A stretch of DNA of 64,000 nucleotides from Marinobacterium jannaschii DSM 6295 (GTDB lineage: Bacteria > Pseudomonadota > Gammaproteobacteria > Pseudomonadales > Balneatricaceae). The translations under genes were made by a program, and so were the position numbers. This document shows, piece by piece, positions 15,951-25,979 of this stretch. A model generated the notes under the pieces. That model ran no database searches. It was not told where the DNA came from and saw only the letters and a program-made list of their open reading frames with translations. Numbering within the stretch: the stretch's first letter is position 1; each line of letters opens with the position of its first letter. Location: NCBI RefSeq assembly GCF_000620085.1, contig NZ_KK211064.1:1-64000 (forward strand). The letters are read 5' to 3'.

Positions 15951-18031
15951 CAGTCATCTTCCCCAAAAAGTTCGTCGATATAGTCCGGATAGTCTAGATC
16001 TGGTTCCGAGCGGTCGATTCTTACTACCTCGCCAGGCTTTTCGCTATGCTCTATGGCAGGACGATGCGCCATCTCTTTCCTTTCCCTAGTCTTTTCCTTC
16101 TGTTTATTTTCGTTGATAGCACGGATTCGTTGAGCGTTAGATAAACTCGATGTATCTGGGGCAGATTTCTCGGCTTGGGCAATCTTATCAATGACGAATT
16201 CCTCATGTTGACGCTTCTTCGCTTTCGACTGAATTTTTGCCCTGGCGGATGTCTTCTTCTGCTCATCTCTTATCAACCAAACATCCCAGAATGAGGCCCC
16301 TCTAAACTCCCTAGATACATCGGCCAGATTACAGACCCAATACTTAATAGACCCCCTTTCAGGAAAGAGGTAGATTCTATCTGCAACTAGAGGATCATAA
16401 GCTGCGTCTATAGCACCAGGGCGTTTTACACTCTTACCTCGATGCATCCAGCCTTTCTGCAATAATTCTGACGATGTGTAGTAAAGACCAAACAAACAGG
16501 CACCTTGCTCTGACAAGGTTGCCCTTTTTTTAGGTAGTAACGCGATTCGAATTGCATCTGAATCAGCCTGACTTAGGCGCCCGGTTCTATTCTGCAATCC
16601 CCAATTCCAGAGCTCTATAGGCGTATTGGGAAGATCTGAAGGCATGTCGGCATCTCTATCGTACTTGTCCAATACGGCGTATTGGTTGTGGTAAAGCACG
16701 CTCGAGAGAATGATTTGGGTAAAGTCTCTCACCGTCAACTTGGCATCTAAGCGGTAATCCCTGCCTCCTCGCTTTTTCACCGTAGTGCCAGAAACATAAC
16801 CAGGTACGAAATGACCGAACGAAGCCTGGATCGTCCTAAAGTTCCGTTCCACTATGCCTTTAGCATCTCCCCGATAAGGCGGTGTATTTTCTATCCTTAC
16901 CGAGAAACTACTCTCTAGATTCTCAACTTGGTGTCCTAACAATTCCCCTCTGTCGGCTAAAACGGCGTCAGGTAATCCAACACTTGGCCAATCCTCCGGC
17001 TCGATGTCGAACTCTAATGCACTGCAATAGGCCGTTTTATCTGAGGCCGCCATATACAGTGCTTGCATTGCAGCTACATAAGAGGGCGTTTCAAATCCAA
17101 TGTAGAAGCCTGCAATCATGCGGCTAAATACATCGATTACCATATACACTACTGGTCGACCAACAATATTCCCGCGATCACTGTCAGAAACGACATAAAT
17201 ATCGGCGACGGTGGCATCGATTTCATAACGAGAGCCTGGGCCAAGCACTTGCGTATTTGCCTTACTGTGCAAAGGCCTAATATCCTTGTTGTACTCAATG
17301 CTAGAAACTCGCTTTTTGAGGGTTTCTGGTTGTTGATACTCGCGCTTGTAGAAGTGCAGCATTTGCCAGTTACTAGGTAGCTCAGACTCCGAAGTATCTG
17401 GAAAGTAATTGCGATACATAGATTCAAAGCGGCGATGCGCATAGAGGAACGAATGCCCTTTATCTATAAGCAAATAGCGATCGATAGCGATACGAAACAA
17501 GCGTTCCGTGAACTCGTCTAATTTAGCGCCAACTCCAGGCGCATCTTTACGTGGGCGCCCAAGCTTCTTATCCTTGGCATGACGCCTTTTACCTTTCCCA
17601 CCAGAATTTTTGTAGTCAGGCAACAGAGCATTCGGTACTTGGCCACGCTGCCAAAATCTCCTAACCAGACGATACAATGTCTGCTTGGTCGAACCCTTTT
17701 CGGCGAGAATGCGATTTATAATAGCCCCACGGCTTTTCGGCTCAAAGAAATCAGGCAGTTCAACTAGTGGCTTTATCAGAGTGAAGTTACTATCGCGTTT
17801 GCTTCTAGCAACGCTTCCCTCCAGAGGGGACTCAAAAGCCAGGTCCTTATAAGGATCCTCCAGCCGTTGAAGGTTCTCTTGATCGATAGCCTCAATCAAT
17901 TCTTCAACTATCGCAATCTCGGGAAAAGCTGATTCATCATCTATATCGATCCAGACGAGGTGCTCGCCAAGCAGTTGCAGAACACGATATCGGCGGTCAC
18001 CGAACTGAAGCACATCATTGATTCGAAACAA
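15950..18031 (-). CDS. tnsB: TnsB, DDE transposase
   Basis: 693 residues (Tn7 TnsB has 702). The TTG start overlaps tnsA by 17 nt and follows GGGAGG by 6 nt. Helix-turn-helix DNA-binding regions fill roughly residues 90-240. The retroviral-integrase-type core has D272 (YEIDATVADIY), D360 (VLADRGELLG) and E395 (DAKGIVERNF), each one position below the Tn7 numbering 273/361/396 that I recall. It should bind the AATAAAGTATCATACT repeats at both ends and cut the 3' strands. Confidence 0.96.
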   Translation of the reverse strand: MFRINDVLQFGDRRYRVLQLLGEHLVWIDIDDESAFPEIAIVEELIEAIDQENLQRLEDPYKDLAFESPLEGSVARSKRDSNFTLIKPLVELPDFFEPKSRGAIINRILAEKGSTKQTLYRLVRRFWQRGQVPNALLPDYKNSGGKGKRRHAKDKKLGRPRKDAPGVGAKLDEFTERLFRIAIDRYLLIDKGHSFLYAHRRFESMYRNYFPDTSESELPSNWQMLHFYKREYQQPETLKKRVSSIEYNKDIRPLHSKANTQVLGPGSRYEIDATVADIYVVSDSDRGNIVGRPVVYMVIDVFSRMIAGFYIGFETPSYVAAMQALYMAASDKTAYCSALEFDIEPEDWPSVGLPDAVLADRGELLGHQVENLESSFSVRIENTPPYRGDAKGIVERNFRTIQASFGHFVPGYVSGTTVKKRGGRDYRLDAKLTVRDFTQIILSSVLYHNQYAVLDKYDRDADMPSDLPNTPIELWNWGLQNRTGRLSQADSDAIRIALLPKKRATLSEQGACLFGLYYTSSELLQKGWMHRGKSVKRPGAIDAAYDPLVADRIYLFPERGSIKYWVCNLADVSREFRGASFWDVWLIRDEQKKTSARAKIQSKAKKRQHEEFVIDKIAQAEKSAPDTSSLSNAQRIRAINENKQKEKTRERKEMAHRPAIEHSEKPGEVVRIDRSEPDLDYPDYIDELFGEDD

Positions 18032-18845
18032 GATACACCTCCCGGATAAAATTTAGCTCTCCGAGTTTTAGATCCGAAGCCTTAAGTTTGGTGGTTGGAA
18101 TAAACAAATCGAAGGTGAAATAACGCTTAGCCAGCAATTGCCTCACTTCGTGGAGAGACTCTCCGAGCGGTAGATCGTAGGCTGTATCCAATGCCTTACA
18201 GATAGAGATAACTGTTTTATCCCGATTTCTTTCGAGATGATGGGCGTAAAACTTTATCTGCTGAAGATCTATCTCCGTACTCTCTTCCTCTTCTCGCTGT
18301 GCTGGATAAAGCCACTTAATGTTTGTCGCAACCACAGCAGGCACTTCTGCTTCCGTGATCAGATACCAAGGCAACGCTTTCTCATGCCAATATCTACGTT
18401 CTAGCTCAAGCTTTTCCACAGTCCGACGATCATTCAATGCATCCCTATACTTCACTTGTAGGACAAATCTAGGCTCTTTCGCATTACTTGAATCGACTAG
18501 AAAGTCAGATGACATGTACTGATCAACACCCGCAACCTTGGGGTGCTTTATACCCGCATCTGCAGCGAGTCGGCGGGTAATATCTCTTTCTAACGGGAAT
18601 TGCTCTCGAATTTGGGTAACTTCGCTATGCCATTCCAGCATCAAAAAGACAGATAACTCGAGATCTGATAACAGGTGATGTGTGCGCTTGGACTTATGTC
18701 CAAAGACACGGTGGACTCGTCCCAAGGAGGGTAGATCCCGAACTGTTAGCCAGGGCTTGTAGTCAGAATGCTGACCTATGCCACGGCCTTCCTTGACCAT
18801 CTTTGCTAGCCGGGCCTCTGTAAGCCCATTCTTTTGTGACTTCAT
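18015..18845 (-). CDS. tnsA: TnsA, 5'-strand endonuclease of the transposase
   Basis: 276 residues (Tn7 TnsA has 273). The restriction-endonuclease-like catalytic residues fall at exactly the Tn7 positions: E63 (LLSDLEL), D114 (MSSDFLVD), Q130 and K132 (FVLQVKY). EKLELERRYW follows as in Tn7. It cuts the 5' strands so that the element leaves by full double-strand excision. No good ribosome site precedes the ATG; instead a hairpin and T-run abut it, so translation may be weak. It is first in the tnsABCDE operon, next to the right end. Confidence 0.96.
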   Translation of the reverse strand: MKSQKNGLTEARLAKMVKEGRGIGQHSDYKPWLTVRDLPSLGRVHRVFGHKSKRTHHLLSDLELSVFLMLEWHSEVTQIREQFPLERDITRRLAADAGIKHPKVAGVDQYMSSDFLVDSSNAKEPRFVLQVKYRDALNDRRTVEKLELERRYWHEKALPWYLITEAEVPAVVATNIKWLYPAQREEEESTEIDLQQIKFYAHHLERNRDKTVISICKALDTAYDLPLGESLHEVRQLLAKRYFTFDLFIPTTKLKASDLKLGELNFIREVYLVSNQ

Positions 18846-18894
18846 AAAAAAACCGCCGAACCTTGCTCATAAAACGAGCATAGGCACGACGGTT
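18846..18894 (-). terminator. Terminator-like hairpin directly before tnsA
   Basis: Reverse-strand AACCGTCGTGCC (18894-18883) pairs with GGTTCGGCGGTT (18862-18851) with two wobbles and one mismatch. Inside is a second stem, TGCTC/GAGCA. Seven Ts follow and lead straight into the tnsA ATG. It would stop glmS read-through, replacing the glmS terminator that the insertion displaced, and would restrain tns expression. The Tn7 right end has a comparable hairpin before tnsA, as I remember its sequence. Confidence 0.7.
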
Positions 18895-18896
18895 CC

Positions 18897-18963
18897 AGTA
18901 TGCAACTTTATTACTCAGTATGATACTTTATTGCTTAGTATGATACTTTATTACTCACCGACA
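18897..18963 (-). repeat. Transposon right end with three tandem TnsB-type sites
   Basis: The AATAAAGTATCATACT repeat (reverse strand) is at 18937-18952 and 18917-18932. A variant with two changes lies at 18897-18912. Spacing is exactly 20 bp. Closely packed repeats are a right-end feature of Tn7, where TnsB binding also represses the tns promoter. The terminal 5'-TGT lies at 18963. Confidence 0.93.
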
Positions 18964-18968
18964 CCGGT
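18964..18968. other. Target-site duplication CCGGT, right copy
   Basis: CCGGT follows the right terminus ACA and matches the left copy at 7277-7281. It lies 20-24 nt past the glmS stop codon. Confidence 0.93.
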
Positions 18969-18988
18969 TTATTCAGGTCGGGCGTAAC

Positions 18989-20815
18989 TTATTCAACCGT
19001 CACCGATTTTGCCAGGTTACGCGGCTGATCCACATCGGTGCCTTTCAGCACTGCTACATGATAGGACAGCAGCTGTAGCGGTACAGTGAAGACGATCGGT
19101 TCAAGGATCGCGGGGACTTCAGGCATATGCAGTACCGCCATACCCTCTTCTGGCTTCACTTGTTCGCTACAGCCGGCAAAGACAAACAGCTCGCCACCGC
19201 GGGCACGGACTTCCTGCAGGTTGGCTTTCAGCTTATCCAGCATACCGTTGCGGGGAGCTACCGTAACGACCGGCATATCCTTGTCGACCAGCGCCAGCGG
19301 GCCATGCTTCAGCTCACCGGCCGGATAGGACTCAGCGTGAATATAAGAGATCTCTTTAAGCTTCAGAGCGCCTTCCATCACCACCGGGTACATAGGGCCG
19401 CGGCCGAGGAACAAGCTGTGATGCTTCTCAGCAAACGACTGAGACATCAGCTCGATATCCTTATCCATCTCCAGCACCTGGCGGGTCAGTTCCGGCAGTT
19501 GTTGCAGCGCAGCTACGATTTCAGTCTCTTTCTCTTCGCTCAGGTTATGACGGCGGCCCAGCGCCAGTGTAGTCAGCAACAGGCCTACCAGCTGTGTCGT
19601 AAACGCCTTGGTGGATGCGACGCCGATCTCAGGCCCGGCATTGGTCATCAGGCAGAGGTCAGATTCACGTACCAGAGAGCTGCCCGGCACGTTGCAGATG
19701 GTCAGGCTGGCCAGCACGCGATCCTTAATCTCGCGTAGCGCCGCCAGGGTATCAGCCGTCTCACCGGACTGGGAGACACTGATAAACAGGGTGCCTTCCG
19801 GCAACACCACCGGACGGTAGCGGTATTCACTGGCCACTTCCACATTACAGGGAATGCCCACCAGGTCTTCAATCCAGTACTTGGCGACCATGCCGGCATG
19901 ATAACTGGTACCACAGGCGATAATCTGGACCTGTTTCACCTGATCAAAGATCTCTGAAGCTCCGGCACCAAACGCCTGCTCCAGCAGACGGCCATTGCTC
20001 AGGCGACCCTCCATCGCGGCGGCCAGAACCTTTGGCTGCTCGTAGATCTCTTTCATCATGTAGTGCTTATACTCGCCTTTATCGGCAGAGGAAACACTAT
20101 GCTCGTAGCGCACAACATCACGCTCGACAGACGCACCCGCCTGATCCCAGACTTCGATTCCGTCACAGCTGATACGGGCGACATCGCCTTCATCCAGAAA
20201 CATAAAGCGATCGGTCACCTGCAACAGGGCCAACTGATCGGAGGCAATAAAGTTCTCGCCGATACCGACGCCAACCACCAGCGGGCTGCCTTTACGTGCA
20301 GCGATCATCTGTCCCGGATTATCCATCTGGATTACACCCAGGGCAAAAGCGCCTTCAAGCTTCGCCACAACTGTATTCACCGCGTCAAGGATAGCGCTGC
20401 CGCCATTCAGTTCAGCCTGCAGCAGGTGCGCAACCACTTCGGTATCGGTGTCAGAGGTAAACCGGAAGCCCTGCTTGATCAGTGCCGCTTTCAGGACTTC
20501 GAAGTTTTCGATAATACCGTTGTGAACAATCGCCAGGCGATCCCCTGACATATGAGGGTGGGCGTTGTTCTCGGTCGGCTTACCATGTGTCGCCCAACGG
20601 GTATGCGCGATACCCAGATGGCCTGACAGCGGGTTCTCAGCCAGCGCATCTGCCAATGCCTGTACCTTGCCGGTACGACGCAGGCGCTCTGTAGTATTAC
20701 CATTACTCACTGCCATACCGGCAGAGTCATAACCACGATATTCCAGACGACGCAGGCCTTCCAGCAAGATCTCAGCAACAGGACGTGCCGCAACGGCACC
20801 TACAATTCCACACAT
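18989..20815 (-). CDS. glmS: Glutamine-fructose-6-phosphate aminotransferase
   Basis: 608 residues. After Met1 is the catalytic Cys2 of the class-II glutaminase domain (CGIVGAVAAR), then HTRWATHGKP. The second half has two SIS sugar-isomerase domains (ACGTSYHAG, SQSGETADT) and ends DVDQPRNLAKSVTVE, the conserved tail whose codons form the TnsD binding site. It makes glucosamine-6-phosphate for cell-wall and lipopolysaccharide precursors. It lies 18 bp after glmU in the same direction. Its coding sequence is intact despite the transposon; its own terminator has been moved away. Confidence 0.98.
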   Translation of the reverse strand: MCGIVGAVAARPVAEILLEGLRRLEYRGYDSAGMAVSNGNTTERLRRTGKVQALADALAENPLSGHLGIAHTRWATHGKPTENNAHPHMSGDRLAIVHNGIIENFEVLKAALIKQGFRFTSDTDTEVVAHLLQAELNGGSAILDAVNTVVAKLEGAFALGVIQMDNPGQMIAARKGSPLVVGVGIGENFIASDQLALLQVTDRFMFLDEGDVARISCDGIEVWDQAGASVERDVVRYEHSVSSADKGEYKHYMMKEIYEQPKVLAAAMEGRLSNGRLLEQAFGAGASEIFDQVKQVQIIACGTSYHAGMVAKYWIEDLVGIPCNVEVASEYRYRPVVLPEGTLFISVSQSGETADTLAALREIKDRVLASLTICNVPGSSLVRESDLCLMTNAGPEIGVASTKAFTTQLVGLLLTTLALGRRHNLSEEKETEIVAALQQLPELTRQVLEMDKDIELMSQSFAEKHHSLFLGRGPMYPVVMEGALKLKEISYIHAESYPAGELKHGPLALVDKDMPVVTVAPRNGMLDKLKANLQEVRARGGELFVFAGCSEQVKPEEGMAVLHMPEVPAILEPIVFTVPLQLLSYHVAVLKGTDVDQPRNLAKSVTVE

Positions 20816-20833
20816 TATTCGTTATCCCTTCCC

Positions 20834-22213
20834 TTACTTACTGCGCTTAACCGGACGCTGCCAGCCTTTAATATTGATTTGCTTACCACGGGCTACTGCC
20901 AGCTCGTTGTCGGCCACTTCCTTGGTCACCGTTGAACCTGCGCCCACGGTAGCACCGGCACCTACCTTAACGGGTGCAACCAGCGAGCTGTTGGAGCCGA
21001 TAAATGCACCATCACCGATCTCTGTCAGCGACTTATTCACGCCATCGTAGTTACAGGTGATAGTACCGGCACCCACATTGACGTCCTTACCGATCACGGC
21101 ATCACCAATGTAGGTCAGGTGGTTTACCTTGGAACCTTCGCCGATAGTGACCTTCTTAGTCTCGACAAAGTTACCGACCTTAGCCTTGTCAGCCAGCACC
21201 GTGGCCGGACGCAGGCGGGCAAAAGGACCGATATCACACTGTTCTCCAACCACAGCATCTTCAAGCACGGAGTTGGCCTTGATCACCGTACCATCGCCGA
21301 TGGCACTGTTGCGGATAACACAGTTGGATTCGATCACAACGTTGCTGCCGATACGGACGTTACCTTCCAGCACTACATTCACATCGATACGTATATCGGT
21401 GCCCAGCTCGACCTCTCCACGCACATCAATGCGGGCAGGGTCTGCCAGGGTAGCACCGGATAGCATCAGCGTTTCAGCACGGCGTAACTGGTACCAGCGC
21501 TCCAGCTCTGCCAGCTGGACACGGTTGTTGACGCCCTGCACTTCCTGCTCGGTCTCCGGCTGGATCGCCTGAATAGAAACACCCTGCTGCGCAGCCATCG
21601 CGATTATGTCTGTCAGGTAATATTCACCCTGAGCATTTTCGCTGGACAGTTGTGGCAGCCAGTCGTTCAGCTTGGCAGCTGAGACCGCCAGAATACCGGT
21701 ATTCACTTCGCGAATCGCTTTCTGCGCATCGCTGGCGTCTTTGTGCTCAACGATCGCGACAACTTCGTCGCCCTCATTCCGTACGATACGACCATAGCCG
21801 GTCGGATCCTGCAGATCGACAGTCAGCAGGCCGAGGTTGCCGCCTGCGGCAATATCAACCAACTCCGCCATCGTCTCGGTCTTTGTCAGCGGTACATCAC
21901 CATATAGCACCAGTACCACACTATCCGCGGCAACCTGAGGCAGCGCCTGCGCGACGGCATGACCGGTGCCCAGCTGTTCCGCCTGCAGGGCAAAAGAGAC
22001 CGCCTGTCCTTCCAGGGTCGCCTTAACCTGGTCGGCACCATGGCCCACCACAACATGTACGGATGCACTTTCCAGTGCTGAAGCATTATCAATTACGTGC
22101 TGTACCATGGGCTTACCGCCCACTGCATGCAGAACCTTAGGCAGCGCGGACTTCATGCGACTGCCCTGTCCTGCAGCAAGAATAACGACATCTACAGACA
22201 TTTTGTCAGACAT
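20834..22213 (-). CDS. glmU: Bifunctional UDP-GlcNAc pyrophosphorylase / GlcN-1-P acetyltransferase
   Basis: 459 residues. The N-terminal uridyltransferase has VVILAAGQGSRMKSALPKVLH, and the C-terminal left-handed beta-helix acetyltransferase has hexapeptide repeats, GNFVETKK and GAGTITCNYDG. It makes UDP-N-acetylglucosamine. Two starts are possible: ATG at 22213 (touching AAGGA) or ATG at 22201 (MSVDVVILAAG, 12 nt after AAGGA). The second is closer to the usual family N-terminus, so both should be considered. Upstream member of the glmU-glmS pair. Confidence 0.97.
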   Translation of the reverse strand: MSDKMSVDVVILAAGQGSRMKSALPKVLHAVGGKPMVQHVIDNASALESASVHVVVGHGADQVKATLEGQAVSFALQAEQLGTGHAVAQALPQVAADSVVLVLYGDVPLTKTETMAELVDIAAGGNLGLLTVDLQDPTGYGRIVRNEGDEVVAIVEHKDASDAQKAIREVNTGILAVSAAKLNDWLPQLSSENAQGEYYLTDIIAMAAQQGVSIQAIQPETEQEVQGVNNRVQLAELERWYQLRRAETLMLSGATLADPARIDVRGEVELGTDIRIDVNVVLEGNVRIGSNVVIESNCVIRNSAIGDGTVIKANSVLEDAVVGEQCDIGPFARLRPATVLADKAKVGNFVETKKVTIGEGSKVNHLTYIGDAVIGKDVNVGAGTITCNYDGVNKSLTEIGDGAFIGSNSSLVAPVKVGAGATVGAGSTVTKEVADNELAVARGKQINIKGWQRPVKRSK

Positions 22214-22333
22214 TCCTTGGTCGTGAGACCGTGTAAATTAGAAAAGATAAATACACAAAATAAACAGATTGGACGAACTTTATAGGAACCACTATCTTAT
22301 GCAATACCACTTGTCATAGATAAATTGACAACT

Positions 22334-23074
22334 ATGAGTAATGATATTTTTGATCAGCTTGGCCTATCGCCAAGAGAAGTCAGTATATACAAAGCCTTAC
22401 TGAGCCTTGGCCCCGCTTCGATTCGTAATATCGCCGAAAAGGCCGGTATAAATCGTGGCACAAGCTATGAAACTTTAAAGGAATTACAGCAGAAAGGTGT
22501 CGTTACCTACCTGCCTAAAGGCAAGCGGCGATACTTCTCGCCCAGAGAACCCGAGGTGCTGCTGCAACTGGCGGAAGCCCGCCGTTCAGCGCTGGATTCG
22601 GCGATTGATAACCTGAAAGAGTCGGTCATTCCAGGATTAAATCACCTGAGGCCGGATTTCAGCAGCGCCAATGTACAGTTTTATGAGGGCGACGAAGGCA
22701 TCGAGTGGGTATTGCGTGACATCCTGAACACCGTTTCTTCCCAGGACAAGAAACAGTATGCGGTGTTCTCCTCTAAACCAATCCGTGCCCACCTCTATCG
22801 CCCCTTTCCCAACTTTACCCTGCAGCGGGTACAGAAAGGTATCGAGGTTAAGGTGATTGCCATCGGTGACGGCGGTGAGGATGCCGCACTGTCAGAACGA
22901 AAGTGGATCAGAACGGAGGGGAAAGTCGACGCGGCCTATATTGCGGTCTATCCGCCGAAATGTGCCATTATCTCGCTGGCTTCAGAAAACTACCCCACGG
23001 CAGTGGTCATTCAGTCAAAGGAAGTCGCAACGGCACAGCAGATCGTCTTTGATACCCTGTGGGGGTTGCTCTGA
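22334..23074 (+). CDS. TrmB-family transcriptional regulator
   Basis: 246 residues from the ATG at 22334; an in-frame TTG nine nt earlier is also possible. The N-terminal winged helix of the TrmB type (FDQLGLSPREVSIYKALLSLG, INRGTSYETLKELQQKGVV) is followed by a C-terminal domain of about 150 residues. This contains FYEGDEGIEWVLRDIL and AIISLASENYPTAVVIQS, similar to the region that in other proteins binds sugars or other effectors. It is divergent from glmU, so control of glmU-glmS is possible but unproven. No clear Shine-Dalgarno is seen. It ends at a bidirectional terminator shared with atpC. Confidence 0.8.
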   Translation: MSNDIFDQLGLSPREVSIYKALLSLGPASIRNIAEKAGINRGTSYETLKELQQKGVVTYLPKGKRRYFSPREPEVLLQLAEARRSALDSAIDNLKESVIPGLNHLRPDFSSANVQFYEGDEGIEWVLRDILNTVSSQDKKQYAVFSSKPIRAHLYRPFPNFTLQRVQKGIEVKVIAIGDGGEDAALSERKWIRTEGKVDAAYIAVYPPKCAIISLASENYPTAVVIQSKEVATAQQIVFDTLWGLL

Positions 23075-23117
23075 TAGGCGCTAGAGCCGACGATGCCAGC
23101 CCGGCCACAGAAGCAAT

Positions 23118-23147
23118 AAAAAAGGCAGCCTGAGGGCTGCCTTTTTT
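23118..23147. terminator. Bidirectional terminator between the TrmB-like gene and the atp operon
   Basis: AAAAAAGGCAGCC-TGAG-GGCTGCCTTTTTT is a perfect stem with A- and T-runs on both sides, so it can end both the rightward regulator transcript and the leftward atp operon. Confidence 0.95.
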
Positions 23148-23162
23148 GTCTGCACGTTGTAA

Positions 23163-23588
23163 TTAACGAGCAACTTTCTTGCGAACCTGCTGCAGGGTAC
23201 GCAGCTGTGCAACAGCTTCAGCCAGCTGAGAGGCGGCTTTCGAGTATTCAAACTCGGAAGTTTTATTCGCCATCGCCTGCTGAGCCTGTTTCTGAACTTC
23301 CATTGCAGCCGCTTCGTTCAGGTCAGCCGCTCGCAGCGCAGTGTCTGCAAGCACAATAACCTTGTGCGGTTGTACTTCAAGGAAGCCGCCGGAAACGTAG
23401 AAGACATCATCTTCGCCGCCCTGCTTGCGAAGCTCGACAGGGCCTGGTTTCAGTTCCGTCAGAAGCGGAGCGTGACCTGGATATACACCCAGGTCACCCA
23501 GGCTACCTGTTGCGGATACGAATTCGATCAGACCAGAGAAGATCTCTTCTTCAGCGCTGACGATATCGCAGTGAACAGTCATAGCCAT
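23163..23588 (-). CDS. atpC: ATP synthase F1 epsilon subunit
   Basis: 141 residues. An N-terminal beta-sandwich ([30 protein letters not shown]) and a C-terminal two-helix domain that inhibits ATP hydrolysis are both present. Last gene of the atpIBEFHAGDC operon, next to the shared terminator. Confidence 0.98.
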   Translation of the reverse strand: MAMTVHCDIVSAEEEIFSGLIEFVSATGSLGDLGVYPGHAPLLTELKPGPVELRKQGGEDDVFYVSGGFLEVQPHKVIVLADTALRAADLNEAAAMEVQKQAQQAMANKTSEFEYSKAASQLAEAVAQLRTLQQVRKKVAR

Positions 23589-23623
23589 GTTTATTACCTC
23601 TTAAAGGTTTCCGCTAGGAACGA

Positions 23624-25012
<1,389 letters not shown>

Positions 25013-25036
25013 TTAATCTTTTGAACCTGTTCACTG

Positions 25037-25900
25037 TTATACAGCAGCAGCACCACTAACGATCTCAGAGATTTCCTGAGTAATCGCAGCCTGACGAGCT
25101 TTGTTATAAACCAATTGCAGCTCATCAATAAGGTCGCCAGCATTGTCTGTGGCGTTCTTCATCGCCAACATCCGTGCTGCCTGTTCACAGGCATTGTTCT
25201 CAACCACGGCCTGGAAGACCAGGGACTCTACGTAACGTGACAGCAAGCCGTTCAACAGCTCTTTTGCTTCAGGTTCGTAGATGTAGTCCCAGTGATGGTT
25301 GAGACGCGTATCATCATCGTCTGCCTTGAGCGGAAGCAGCTGCTCGACAGCTGGCTTCTGAGTCATGGTGTTTACAAAGGAGTTGGATACCAGGAACAAC
25401 TGGTCCAGCTTACCTTCGTCGTAGGCATCCAGCATGACCTTAACGGAACCAATCAGGTCCGCTACTTCCGGTGCTTCACCCAAATGGGTCTTAGCGGCTA
25501 CTACATTGCCACCGAAGCTCTGGAAAAAAGTCACTGCTTTGGAGCCCAGCGCACAGATATCAATCTCTACGCCCTGATCCGCGAACTCTTTCATCGCCTG
25601 CGTAGTTGCTTTGAACTCGTTTACGTTCAAGCCACCACAAAGGCCGCGGTCAGTCGCAACCACGATAAAGCCAACTCGCTTGACTTCACGTTCTTGCAGA
25701 TACAGATGCGTGTATTCGGGGTTGGACTTAGCCAGATGCTGGATCACGCCACGGATACTCTGAGAGTACGGGCGGGAAGCCTGCATACGGTCCTGGGCAC
25801 GGCGCATTTTAGATGCAGCTACCATTTCCATGGCGCTGGTAATCTTACGCGTACCACCGATACTCGCAATCTTCGTCTTTATCTCTTTGCCGACTGCCAT
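25037..25900 (-). CDS. atpG: ATP synthase F1 gamma subunit
   Basis: 287 residues. The N-terminal helix [32 protein letters not shown] and the C-terminal helix [20 protein letters not shown] form the rotating coiled coil, and [11 protein letters not shown] is conserved. It is the central stalk between atpA and atpD. Confidence 0.98.
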   Translation of the reverse strand: MAVGKEIKTKIASIGGTRKITSAMEMVAASKMRRAQDRMQASRPYSQSIRGVIQHLAKSNPEYTHLYLQEREVKRVGFIVVATDRGLCGGLNVNEFKATTQAMKEFADQGVEIDICALGSKAVTFFQSFGGNVVAAKTHLGEAPEVADLIGSVKVMLDAYDEGKLDQLFLVSNSFVNTMTQKPAVEQLLPLKADDDDTRLNHHWDYIYEPEAKELLNGLLSRYVESLVFQAVVENNACEQAARMLAMKNATDNAGDLIDELQLVYNKARQAAITQEISEIVSGAAAV

Positions 25901-25979
25901 AAGTTCTTACCTTTGACCTAATATTTTGCTGAGGTCTGCACAGCATCTGCGTGCAGACCACCTCAATCACACGAAGTGA

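Larger units (their letters stand above)
7282..18963 (-). mobile_element. Complete Tn7-family transposon in attTn7 (11.7 kb)
   Basis: The element is bounded by near-identical inverted ends: 27 bp with two differences, beginning TGTGGGAGAGTAATAAAG on the left and TGTCGGTGAGTAATAAAG on the right. It is flanked by a 5-bp direct repeat, CCGGT. All five genes tnsA-tnsE lie on one strand, with tnsA nearest glmS, as in Tn7 itself. The duplication begins 20 nt past the glmS stop, the classical attTn7 position. Cargo is two AT-rich genes at the distal end. No Cas genes are present, so this is a classical rather than CRISPR-guided Tn7-like element. Every core gene and both ends look intact, so it may be mobile. 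Confidence 0.97.

Noticed and set aside
7282-18963. CRISPR-associated (CAST) Tn7-like element
   Set aside because: No cas genes or CRISPR repeats; a full TnsD with the attTn7 position and a TnsE show a classical Tn7 type.
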